Positions 8,910-16,893 of a stretch of 64,000 nt of DNA are shown here, piece by piece. Numbering within the stretch: the stretch's first letter is position 1; each line of letters begins with the position of its first letter. Below the pieces are notes generated by a model that did no database searches, had not been told where the DNA came from, and saw nothing but the letters and a program-made list of their open reading frames with translations. The translations under genes were made by a program, and so were the position numbers. The DNA comes from Myroides sp. N17-2 (GTDB taxonomy: Bacteria; Bacteroidota; Bacteroidia; Flavobacteriales; Flavobacteriaceae): the NCBI RefSeq assembly GCF_002286775.1, contig NZ_NSGJ01000008.1:79975-143974 (forward strand), read 5' to 3'.

Positions 8910-10895
8910 CTACAGTTTGTCTTTTAAAGCTTTTATTTCATCTCTTAATCGTGCCGCATTTAAGAAATCTAGATCTTTTGCTGCTTTTTCCATGTCTTTT
9001 CTCTTGGTTCTGATGATTTTTTCAATATCAGCTTTAGTTTTATACTTCAGTGTCTCTTCTGCTGCTTGGAGAATAGATTCTTTTTGCAGATCCTCGTAAG
9101 ATGCTTTTACTAATTCGCTAGAGATTTTTTTGACAATAGCTGTTGGGGTAATATTGTTGTTTTTATTATAGATCATTTGCTTTTCACGTCTGTAGTTTGT
9201 TTCGTCTATAGTACGTTGCATACTAGCTGTGATCTTATCTGCATACATAATAGCACGACCATTAACGTTTCTAGCAGCTCTACCGACCGTTTGGGTAAGT
9301 GATCTGTGACTTCTTAAGAAACCTTCTTTATCTGCGTCTAATATCGCTACAAGAGATACTTCAGGTAAGTCAAGTCCTTCTCTTAGTAAGTTGACTCCGA
9401 TTAGTACATCAAATAGCCCTTTACGTAAATCTTGCATGATTTCAACACGTTCTAATGTATCTACATCAGAGTGTATATATCTACATCTAATACCTACACG
9501 GGTGAAGTATTTAGCTAATTCTTCAGCCATACGTTTGGTTAAGGTTGTAACTAAGATTCTTTCATCTTTTTCTACTCTTTTGTGTATTTCTTCGATCAAA
9601 TCATCTATTTGATTTTCTGTAGGTTTTATTTCGATAATTGGATCTAATAGCCCTGTCGGACGTATTAGTTGTTCTACATATACTCCTTCAGATTTTTGTA
9701 GTTCATAGTCAGCAGGTGTAGCTGAGACATAAACTACTTGATTTTGCATGGCTTCAAACTCCTCAAATTTAAGTGGCCTATTGTCAAGTGCTGCAGGTAG
9801 TCTAAAGCCGTATTCTACTAGATTTTCCTTACGTGATCTATCTCCACCATACATTGCGTGGACTTGAGATACTGTCACGTGACTCTCGTCTATTACCATT
9901 AAATAATCATCTGGGAAGTAATCAATTAAACAGAAAGGGCGTGTTCCTTGTTCTCTACCATCTAGATATCTTGAGTAGTTCTCAATTCCTGAACAGTATC
10001 CAAGTTCTCTAATCATTTCAAGATCAAAGTTGGTGCGTTCTTCTAAGCGCTTAGCCTCAAGATGTTTTCCTATCTCTTTAAAATAGTCTACCTGCTTGAC
10101 TAAGTCTTGTTGTATTTCCCATATTGCTGCTTGTAATACATCAGGTGATGTAACAAACATATTGGCAGGGTAGATTGTAAGATTAGTGTATTTTTCTATG
10201 ACGGCAGATGTACTTGGATTAAAAACCTCAATATCTTCTATCTCATCTCCAAAGAAGTGTATTCTAAAAGGATTGTCTGCATAACTAGGGAACACTTCTA
10301 CTGTATCACCTTTTATTCTGAATGTACCAGCAGTAAACTCAACTTCTGTTCTGGCATATAAGCTCTGAACTAAGCGGTGAAGTAGTTTAGTTCTGCTTAT
10401 TTGTTGATCGACCTCTAAAGCGATAACATTTTTTTGAAATTCAACAGGGTTTCCTATACCATACAAACAAGAAACAGAAGCAACTACAATAATATCTCTT
10501 CTACCTGAGAGTAGAGCAGAGGTAGTGCTTAGTCGCATCTTTTCAAGCTCTTCGTTGATAGATAAATCTTTTTCGATATAAGTACCTGTAACTGGTAAGA
10601 AAGCCTCTGGTTGATAGTAATCGTAGTAAGATACGAAGTACTCTACTGCATTGTTTGGGAAGAAGCTTTTAAATTCTGTGTATAACTGTGCTGCTAAGGT
10701 TTTGTTGTGTGCTAGGATTAAAGTAGGTCTGTTTACTTCTTTAATTACATTAGCTATAGTAAATGTTTTTCCAGAACCAGTAACACCAACTAGTGTTTGG
10801 TATTTTTCATCAGCATTGATTCCTTCGGCTAGTTTTTTTATAGCTTGGGGTTGGTCACCTGTAGGGCTGTATTCTGAATTTAGATTAAATTTCAT
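8910..10895 (-). CDS. uvrB: Excinuclease ABC subunit B
   Basis: Damage-verification helicase-like subunit of UvrABC nucleotide excision repair. Walker A GVTGSGKT (residues 37-44), the beta-hairpin YYDYYQPEAF, the DESHVT box, and the C-terminal UVR motif (AAKDLDFLNAARLRDEIKAL) for UvrC binding are all present. I start at the Met of MKFNLNSEYSPTGDQP because a -7 box (10917-10924) would lie inside the 8 extra codons of the longer frame. Product 661 residues, normal. Confidence 0.97.
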   Translation of the reverse strand: MKFNLNSEYSPTGDQPQAIKKLAEGINADEKYQTLVGVTGSGKTFTIANVIKEVNRPTLILAHNKTLAAQLYTEFKSFFPNNAVEYFVSYYDYYQPEAFLPVTGTYIEKDLSINEELEKMRLSTTSALLSGRRDIIVVASVSCLYGIGNPVEFQKNVIALEVDQQISRTKLLHRLVQSLYARTEVEFTAGTFRIKGDTVEVFPSYADNPFRIHFFGDEIEDIEVFNPSTSAVIEKYTNLTIYPANMFVTSPDVLQAAIWEIQQDLVKQVDYFKEIGKHLEAKRLEERTNFDLEMIRELGYCSGIENYSRYLDGREQGTRPFCLIDYFPDDYLMVIDESHVTVSQVHAMYGGDRSRKENLVEYGFRLPAALDNRPLKFEEFEAMQNQVVYVSATPADYELQKSEGVYVEQLIRPTGLLDPIIEIKPTENQIDDLIEEIHKRVEKDERILVTTLTKRMAEELAKYFTRVGIRCRYIHSDVDTLERVEIMQDLRKGLFDVLIGVNLLREGLDLPEVSLVAILDADKEGFLRSHRSLTQTVGRAARNVNGRAIMYADKITASMQRTIDETNYRREKQMIYNKNNNITPTAIVKKISSELVKASYEDLQKESILQAAEETLKYKTKADIEKIIRTKRKDMEKAAKDLDFLNAARLRDEIKALKDKL

Positions 10896-10916
10896 AGTTG
10901 CTTCAAATAAGTAATG

Positions 10917-10924
10917 CAAAGTTA
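10917..10924 (-). promoter_or_regulatory. -7 box of uvrB
   Basis: TAACTTTG on the minus strand, 21 bp before the chosen ATG; it overlaps the alternative upstream start and so decides against it. Confidence 0.5.
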
Positions 10925-10939
10925 CTTATTATAAACAAA

Positions 10940-10968
10940 AAAAGCGCAAGAATAATCTTGCGCTTTAA
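10940..10968. terminator. Terminator of the ompA-like gene
   Basis: Perfect 9-bp stem AGCGCAAGA / TCTTGCGCT with loop ATAA; on the minus strand it is followed by a run of T, ending the OmpA-family transcript. Confidence 0.88.
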
Positions 10969-10991
10969 TATGATTAAATTGAATTCTAAAA

Positions 10992-12230
10992 TTAGTTAAT
11001 TTTGAAAACAACTTTTCTTGCAATTCTACGAGCTGCAGCTGAATCTTTAGATACAGCGTCATCAATTCCATTTCCTTTAGCAGAAACTTTAGATGAAGAA
11101 ACTCCAGATTTAACTAAGATATCTTTAACTGCGTTAGCACGTCTTTCTGATAACTTGTTGTTGTAAGATTTGTTACCTACTGCATCAGCATATCCAATTA
11201 CTTCTACAGAAGCATTAGGATTAGCTTTCATATAGTTAACGATGAAGTTGATTCCGTCAACGTTTGATGGTTGAGATTTGTCAAAATCAAAGTAAGCAGC
11301 TACATATCCTTTGTTGATTAATTCTTTAATCATGTTAGAATCAGTTCCTGCAACAGCTTGTTCTGGTTGATTACCATATTTCTCAGCGATGAAAGCTTCG
11401 ATGTTATCAGCAATACCGTTGTTGTTTTTATCGATATTTCTACCTCTAGAATCAACTAAAGCTCCAGCTGGAGTGTTAGGCTCTAAGTCTAAGTAATCTG
11501 GCACACCGTCTCCATCAGAGTCAACAAGCATTCCTTCAACTTTAGTTACTCTACCTTCTAATTCAGCTAACATATTGTTTTCTGCTTCAGATTCAACATA
11601 CCAGTCAGCATGTTGTCCGTTTTTACCTAAATAGATAGAAACTCCAACAGAAGCATTAAACATAGTTCCTTGAGCGATTGAACGCGTTGTAGCGTTTAAA
11701 CCATCCCAAGTATTGTTTTGTTGTAAACTTTGAATAACTGTAAAGTCAGCGTTTAAAGCTACACGTGGGTGAACTTTAATTTGTCCTGTTAATCCAGCCA
11801 TTAAGTGACCCATATTGTCTGTTCCAGACATTGCGTCTCCATTCATCCAAGAGTAACCTCCCCCTGCGTGAGCTTGAACGTTTAATACTTTAGTCCAAGA
11901 TTCGAAGTTTAAAAGTCTTCCAACGTTAACAACTCCTTCTAAGCTTGTTCTGTAGTGGTTTGTGTTTAAATCAGCATCATTAGTCCAATTGTCTAATTTG
12001 TCGTATCCGAAAGATGCTTTAATACCAAACTTATTGTTTAAGCTATAACGTACACCTCCATCTAAGTGTAAGTTTTTGAATGTTTCAGCAGTATATCCTG
12101 AAGATAATACTCTAGCCGGTTTAGCAAACCCTCCATTTAAGTCAATAGACCATTTGTTGTAAGGACTTTGAGCATGAACAGCACCAAAAGCTAATACAGA
12201 AGCCAATAACGGTAATGTTAATTTTTTCAT
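10992..12230 (-). CDS. OmpA-family outer membrane protein
   Basis: Signal peptide MKKLTLPLLASVLAFGAVHAQ, an N-terminal beta-barrel (residues about 22-210), a calcium-binding thrombospondin type 3-like repeat (DSDGDGVPDYLDLEPNTPAG, followed by DKNNNGIADNIE), then a C-terminal OmpA peptidoglycan-binding domain (AYFDFDKSQPS, VEVIGYADAVGNKSYNNKLSERRA). It links the outer membrane to peptidoglycan and is probably very abundant. Met8 of the longer frame is chosen because it directly opens the signal peptide. A promoter box and a strong terminator make it monocistronic. Confidence 0.94.
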   Translation of the reverse strand: MKKLTLPLLASVLAFGAVHAQSPYNKWSIDLNGGFAKPARVLSSGYTAETFKNLHLDGGVRYSLNNKFGIKASFGYDKLDNWTNDADLNTNHYRTSLEGVVNVGRLLNFESWTKVLNVQAHAGGGYSWMNGDAMSGTDNMGHLMAGLTGQIKVHPRVALNADFTVIQSLQQNNTWDGLNATTRSIAQGTMFNASVGVSIYLGKNGQHADWYVESEAENNMLAELEGRVTKVEGMLVDSDGDGVPDYLDLEPNTPAGALVDSRGRNIDKNNNGIADNIEAFIAEKYGNQPEQAVAGTDSNMIKELINKGYVAAYFDFDKSQPSNVDGINFIVNYMKANPNASVEVIGYADAVGNKSYNNKLSERRANAVKDILVKSGVSSSKVSAKGNGIDDAVSKDSAAARRIARKVVFKIN

Positions 12231-12297
12231 AGTTGTCTTTTTAATTTCCATTAAACGTGATTAAAACAATCACATTTTTTACTAATCGCTTATGAAG

Positions 12298-12305
12298 CAA
12301 ATATA
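12298..12305 (-). promoter_or_regulatory. -7 box of the OmpA-family gene
   Basis: TATATTTG (minus strand) matches TAnnTTTG; it implies a leader of roughly 60 nt before the ATG. Confidence 0.5.
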
Positions 12306-12343
12306 AGGCAAAGATTTGTATTAGAAAGAGAAATCGAAGTTTT

Positions 12344-12374
12344 TTTGTAAAAAGCTATATATTTTTTACATTTG
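12344..12374 (+). promoter_or_regulatory. Promoter of the Nudix gene
   Basis: TTTG (12344-12347), 19-bp spacer, TACATTTG (12367-12374): a near-perfect Bacteroidota -33/-7 pair, 20 bp before the ATG. Confidence 0.7.
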
Positions 12375-12394
12375 TTTCATTAAAGATATGATAT

Positions 12395-12820
12395 ATGGGA
12401 TATGTTTCAAAGATATTCGTTACTGTTGATGTGGTTTTGTTTAGAAAGTGTTCAAACATTTTGCAATTATTATTAATAAAACGCAAAAATGAACCATTTC
12501 GCGATTATTGGGCTCTACCTGGTGGTTTTGTTGACGAAAATGAGGATTTAGTTGTTGCCGCTAGACGTGAATTAGTTGAAGAAACGTCGATTGTTTACGA
12601 AGACCTTGTACAAATTAAAGCGTATGGAAAACCTTTTAGAGATCCGAGATCACATATGGTTACTGTTGCTTTCTATGGTGAGGTAGGAGAGGACATTGTT
12701 GGCAAGGCTGCTGATGACGCTAAAGAGTTAGCTTGGTTTAGTGTTGATGAATTGCCTGATTTAGCATTTGATCATTTGGATATTATTACAGATGCTATAA
12801 GTATCTACAAAAAAAAATAA
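12395..12820 (+). CDS. Nudix hydrolase
   Basis: 141-residue single-domain Nudix protein. The box GX5EX7REUXEEXGU appears as GGFVDENEDLVVAARRELVEET (about residues 47-68), with the ending TSI rather than the usual small-Gly-hydrophobic; metal-binding RELVEE is intact. The flanking LLLIKRKNEPF and WALPGG resemble ADP-ribose-type or 8-oxo-dGTP-type members, so the substrate is undetermined. Has its own promoter and a shared terminator. Confidence 0.9.
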   Translation: MGYVSKIFVTVDVVLFRKCSNILQLLLIKRKNEPFRDYWALPGGFVDENEDLVVAARRELVEETSIVYEDLVQIKAYGKPFRDPRSHMVTVAFYGEVGEDIVGKAADDAKELAWFSVDELPDLAFDHLDIITDAISIYKKK

Positions 12821-12843
12821 GTCTATATAGACTTATTTTTTTT
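12811..12843. terminator. Bidirectional terminator between the Nudix and DUF3817 genes
   Basis: AAAAAAATAAGTCTA / TAGACTTATTTTTTT palindrome. It includes the Nudix stop codon and ends the two convergent genes from both sides. Confidence 0.8.
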
Positions 12844-13123
12844 ATGCTCTATTTTCTAAGAGTTTTTTCTCCATTACAAAAGTTCCAAATGGAATGACTG
12901 AAGCGATACAGATAAGCCCATATGTTTTTAAGCTCCATTTTTCATCTCCTTTTAGTACAGTAGCCATAACTATATATAGTATGAATAGCACTCCGTGTCC
13001 CATACCTACTATTCTTACCATCTCTGGTTGTTGCCACATATACTTTAATGGCATAGCGATAAATAATAACGCTAGTAATGATAGTCCCTCAAGCAGAGCG
13101 ACAATTTTAAATAATTTAAGCAT
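12842..13123 (-). CDS. DUF3817 small integral membrane protein
   Basis: 93 residues with three predicted membrane segments. The pattern LEGLSLLALLFIAMPLKY, GMGHGVLFILYIV, then IPFGTFVMEKKL is the DUF3817 family pattern (usually called YdzA-like). Function is unknown. Convergent with the Nudix gene. Confidence 0.85.
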   Translation of the reverse strand: MLKLFKIVALLEGLSLLALLFIAMPLKYMWQQPEMVRIVGMGHGVLFILYIVMATVLKGDEKWSLKTYGLICIASVIPFGTFVMEKKLLENRA

Positions 13124-13176
13124 TCTTATTGAATTAGAAGTTTTAAGTATGCTAATATACTTTTATTATGATAACA

Positions 13177-13210
13177 AAAAAAGCCTAACAGCAAATCTGT
13201 TAGGCTTTTA
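13177..13210. terminator. Terminator of the 13232-13600 gene
   Basis: Perfect 10-bp stem AGCCTAACAG / CTGTTAGGCT, loop CAAAT, with A/T runs on both sides. Confidence 0.88.
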
Positions 13211-13231
13211 TATTTTGATTAACATTTACAA

Positions 13232-13600
13232 TTAGAATGTAGATAAACGAGTGTTGTAATCTCTTAAATCTTCTAAGTTGTGTTTGTTATTAATGTCTTT
13301 GTATAAAGATAATAAGTACTGTAAGCTTTCTGTGTCATTTTTAGCTTCTTGCTCTGGCTTAGTAGCTCCTTCTTCTTCTTCAACTGGCTCGTCAGATGGA
13401 ATAGCAATTAAAAATGCATTGTTGTTTTGAATGTGTTCGTATGCTAAACGAATAGACTTAACTAACACTGGTTTCTCTTCTAGTAAAGCAAACTCTCTTA
13501 GTTTTTGTAAATCTGCTACAATGTTTTCTACAACAAGACCATCAGCTATTAGATCTGACTGGATCTTTTTAATCAATTTTAAAGCATTTGCGTTTTCCAC
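13232..13600 (-). CDS. Conserved hypothetical protein
   Basis: 122 residues, not recognised as a named family. A helical N-terminal part (NALKLIKKIQSDLIADGLVVENIVADLQKLREFAL) is followed by an acidic linker (VEEEEG) and a second helical part ending LEDLRDYNTRLSTF. No membrane segment or signal. It has its own -7 box and terminator, so it is a real single-gene unit; similar small proteins occur in related flavobacteria. Confidence 0.65.
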   Translation of the reverse strand: MENANALKLIKKIQSDLIADGLVVENIVADLQKLREFALLEEKPVLVKSIRLAYEHIQNNNAFLIAIPSDEPVEEEEGATKPEQEAKNDTESLQYLLSLYKDINNKHNLEDLRDYNTRLSTF

Positions 13601-13634
13601 AGTAAATATCTTTTTAGTATAAAAAATTATGGTG

Positions 13635-13642
13635 CAAAAGTA
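13635..13642 (-). promoter_or_regulatory. -7 box of the 13232-13600 gene
   Basis: TACTTTTG on the minus strand matches TAnnTTTG, 35 bp before the start codon. Confidence 0.45.
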
Positions 13643-13781
13643 ATCTTTTTAGATGATTATAGTGAAATAAAAGATGAAATATTTTAATTGTTTTTATATA
13701 AATAACTTTAATAGTGTGTGTTATGGTTTGTTTTAGTAGTATAGTTTACTTCAAATTGTAAATAGGTTGTAGTATTTAAAC

Positions 13782-13821
13782 AAAAAACCGCCCTTTTCAG
13801 AAGAAAAGTGGCGGTTTTTTT
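13782..13821. terminator. Terminator of the beta-oxidation cluster
   Basis: Long stem AAAAACCGCC-CTTTTC / GAAAAG-TGGCGGTTTTT. It is 36 nt after the acyl-CoA dehydrogenase stop codon, in the right position to end the minus-strand fad transcript. Confidence 0.85.
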
Positions 13822-13856
13822 CAAACAAACTAAACCAAATTGTCTGTATCCTATAA

Positions 13857-15650
13857 CTAGAATACGTATTCGTTAGTCTCTACCAATTTAGTTGCAATAG
13901 TTTCTCTAAGTGCATTTACATTTGGTAGGTTCACATATTTTGTAAATCTGCGTAGTCCCATTAACATCACACGTTGCTCATCACCTTCAGTGAAAGAAGA
14001 TATACCCTCTTTTCCTTTTAATGCGATAACATCTACAGCGTGGTATAAGTATAATTGAGCCATAGCGATTTGTTCTTTAATATTTGCTTCTCCTTTAAGT
14101 TTAGCTAATTTCTCAGTTCTAAGGATACCACTTTCTGCCATATAGATTTCGATAAGCATATCTGAAGCAGCCATTAATAACGCTTGGTGTTTATCTAGTT
14201 CAGGTCCATATTTTTGAACCGCACTACCAGCTACCATTAAGAAAGCTTGTTTTAACTTGCTAATCATTTCTTTTTCTTCAGCGAATAATTCTGAGTAATC
14301 AGGTACGTCAAAGCTTGGGATACTCATTAGTTCATCAGCTACTTTCATAGCAGGTCCTAATAAATCTACGTGTCCTTTCATTGCTTTTTTGATCAACATA
14401 CCTACAGTAAGCATACGGTTAATCTCATTAGTACCTTCATAAATACGAGATATACGTGCATCTCTCCATGCGCTTTCCATTGGTGTGTCTTCTGAGAACC
14501 CCATACCTCCGAAGATTTGTACACCTTCGTCTGCACAACTTTGAACGTCTTCAGAAACGGCAACTTTAAGGATAGAACATTCGATAGCGAATTCTTCTAC
14601 TCCTTTTAATTCTGCCTCTTGGTGTGTATTACCTTCTGCGATACGTTGGTTGATACGCTCTTCTATAGCTGCAGCAGCTCTATATGATGCTGCCTCACCT
14701 ACATAAGCATTAGTAGCCATTTCAGCTAATTTAGTACGGATAGCACCGAAAGATGAAATAGGTGTTTTAAACTGGATACGATCATTAGCGTATTTTACTG
14801 ATTGTGTGATTAAACGACGTTGTGAATCTAAACAAGCAGCTGCTAATTTGATACGACCTACGTTTAATGCATTCATCGCTATTTTAAAACCATTTCCTCT
14901 TTCAGAAAGCATGTTTTCTACTGGAACTTTTGTTTCGCTAAAGAAAACCTGACGTGTAGAAGAAGCTCTAATACCTAATTTGTGCTCTTCTTCTCCTAAA
15001 GTAATTCCGTTGCTTGGATCGTTTTCTACGATAAATCCGGTGATATTTTTATCATCTTCAATACGTGCGAATACGATAAATACACTACAGAACCCTGCGT
15101 TAGAGATCCACATTTTTTGTCCTGTGATAGAGTAGTGCTTCCCATCAGCAGATAATACTGCTTTTGTTTTTCCAGAGTTAGCATCTGATCCTGCATCAGG
15201 CTCTGTTAAACAGTAAGCACCAAACCATTCTCCTGAAGCTAATTTAGGAACGTATTTTTGTTTTTGTTCTTCATTTCCATATAAGGTAATTGGCATAGTA
15301 CCAATACCTGTATGAGCACCGAAAGCTGTTGAGAAAGAACCTGTCGCTCCAGAGATATAATCACATACTAACATTGTAGAGATGAATCCCATTTCTAATC
15401 CTCCGTAAGCTTCAGGAACTGCAACTCCTAAAAGTCCAAGTTCTCCTGCTTTACGCATAGATGATTCTGTGAATGCGTAGTCTTTTTTCTCAAAACGGTC
15501 TTTATTAGGCCATATTTCTTTGTCGATGAATTCTTTTACAGATTCACGCATCATTACTTGCTCTTCAGTGAAGTCCTCAGGAGTGAATATGTCTTCACAT
15601 TTAGTTTCCTTTACTAAGAATTGACCTCCTCTAATGATATCTTTACTCAT
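13857..15650 (-). CDS. Acyl-CoA dehydrogenase
   Basis: FAD-dependent first step of beta-oxidation. Three standard domains are visible: N-terminal helical (MRESVKEFIDKEIWPN), middle (YCLTEPDAGSDANSGKT, MWISNAGF) and C-terminal catalytic with the Glu in ISRIYEGTNEINR. At 597 residues it is about 200 residues longer than short/medium-chain enzymes; the extra C-terminal helical region resembles very-long-chain (VLCAD-like) enzymes. Last gene of the fad cluster, 32 nt after the thiolase. Likely acts on long-chain acyl-CoA. Confidence 0.93.
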   Translation of the reverse strand: MSKDIIRGGQFLVKETKCEDIFTPEDFTEEQVMMRESVKEFIDKEIWPNKDRFEKKDYAFTESSMRKAGELGLLGVAVPEAYGGLEMGFISTMLVCDYISGATGSFSTAFGAHTGIGTMPITLYGNEEQKQKYVPKLASGEWFGAYCLTEPDAGSDANSGKTKAVLSADGKHYSITGQKMWISNAGFCSVFIVFARIEDDKNITGFIVENDPSNGITLGEEEHKLGIRASSTRQVFFSETKVPVENMLSERGNGFKIAMNALNVGRIKLAAACLDSQRRLITQSVKYANDRIQFKTPISSFGAIRTKLAEMATNAYVGEAASYRAAAAIEERINQRIAEGNTHQEAELKGVEEFAIECSILKVAVSEDVQSCADEGVQIFGGMGFSEDTPMESAWRDARISRIYEGTNEINRMLTVGMLIKKAMKGHVDLLGPAMKVADELMSIPSFDVPDYSELFAEEKEMISKLKQAFLMVAGSAVQKYGPELDKHQALLMAASDMLIEIYMAESGILRTEKLAKLKGEANIKEQIAMAQLYLYHAVDVIALKGKEGISSFTEGDEQRVMLMGLRRFTKYVNLPNVNALRETIATKLVETNEYVF

Positions 15651-15682
15651 AATATATTTCTTTTATTTTGGTTAATAGCAAT

Positions 15683-16864
15683 TTATAATAGTTCATAGAT
15701 TCCAGCAGCACCTTGACCTGTACCGATACACATCGTTACCATTCCGTATTTAGAACCGCGGCATTTCATCTCGTCAAATAATTGTACTGATAGTTTAGCA
15801 CCTGTACATCCTAACGGGTGACCTAATGCGATAGCACCACCATTTACGTTTACGATATCTGGATTAATCCCTAATTCTCTCATTACAGCTAATGACTGAG
15901 AAGAGAAAGCTTCGTTTAATTCGATTAAGTCGATATCTTTTAGTTGTAATCCTGCTTGTTTTAATGCTTTTGGAATTGCTTTTACAGGTCCGATACCCAT
16001 AATACGAGGTTCAACACCTGCAGCAGCATAGTTTACCATACGAGCGATAGGCTCAATGTTTAACTCTTTTACCATTTCTTCTGACATTACCATCACGAAG
16101 GCAGCACCATCACTCATTTGTGATGAGTTACCCGCTGTTACTGATCCATCAGCTGCGAATACTGGTCTTAACTTATTTAATGCTTCGATAGAAGTACCAG
16201 CTCTTGGCCCTTCATCTTTTGTAACTGTATAAGATCTGCTATCTTTTTTACCTTTCTCATTAATGAATACCTCATTAATAGTGATTGGTACGATTTGATT
16301 GTCAAATTTACCATCTGCCTGTGCTTTAAGAGCTTTCATGTGTGAGTTATAAGCAAACACATCTTGGTCTTCACGAGAAATACCAAATTGATTAGCTACA
16401 GCTTCAGCAGTTAGCCCCATTCCCCAGTAGTAGTCTTCGTGACCTTCTTTTGCTACGCCATAGTCTGGAGTTGGCTTATATCCACCCATTGGGATATAAC
16501 TCATACTCTCAGCACCACCAGCGATGATACAGTCAGCCATTCCAGCTTGTATCTTAGCTACAGCCATACCGATAGTTTCTATTCCAGAAGCACAGTATCT
16601 ATTAACAGTTACACCAGGTACATCATCTATTTTTAATCCCATAAGAGAGATAAGACGTCCCATGTTTAACCCTTGTTCTGCCTCAGGCATTGCGTTACCT
16701 ACCATAACATCATCGATACGAGTTTTGTCAAATTCTGGTAGTTTACTCATTAGATATTCGATCGTCTCAGCAGCCAGTTCATCAGGTCTTTTAAATCTGA
16801 ACACACCTTTAGGGGCTTTACCTACGGCTGTTCTATATCCTTGTACTATATATGCAGTTTTCAT
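15683..16864 (-). CDS. fadA: Acetyl-CoA acyltransferase (3-ketoacyl-CoA thiolase)
   Basis: Cleaves 3-ketoacyl-CoA to acetyl-CoA plus shortened acyl-CoA. The acylated Cys91 is in NRYCASGIE; the C-terminal GGAIALGHPLGCTGA (active His) and MCIGTGQGAAG (second Cys) are intact. 393 residues, normal. It is 29 nt after the FadB-like gene, consistent with the usual FadB-FadA complex of alpha and beta subunits. Confidence 0.95.
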   Translation of the reverse strand: MKTAYIVQGYRTAVGKAPKGVFRFKRPDELAAETIEYLMSKLPEFDKTRIDDVMVGNAMPEAEQGLNMGRLISLMGLKIDDVPGVTVNRYCASGIETIGMAVAKIQAGMADCIIAGGAESMSYIPMGGYKPTPDYGVAKEGHEDYYWGMGLTAEAVANQFGISREDQDVFAYNSHMKALKAQADGKFDNQIVPITINEVFINEKGKKDSRSYTVTKDEGPRAGTSIEALNKLRPVFAADGSVTAGNSSQMSDGAAFVMVMSEEMVKELNIEPIARMVNYAAAGVEPRIMGIGPVKAIPKALKQAGLQLKDIDLIELNEAFSSQSLAVMRELGINPDIVNVNGGAIALGHPLGCTGAKLSVQLFDEMKCRGSKYGMVTMCIGTGQGAAGIYELL

Positions 16865-16893
16865 ATTTGTCTGTCGTTTTAATTGGTTAAAGA

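Noticed and set aside
10896..10919. Longer uvrB start (MHYLFEAT)
   Set aside because: It lies over the -7 box; family sequence begins at MKFNLNSEYS.
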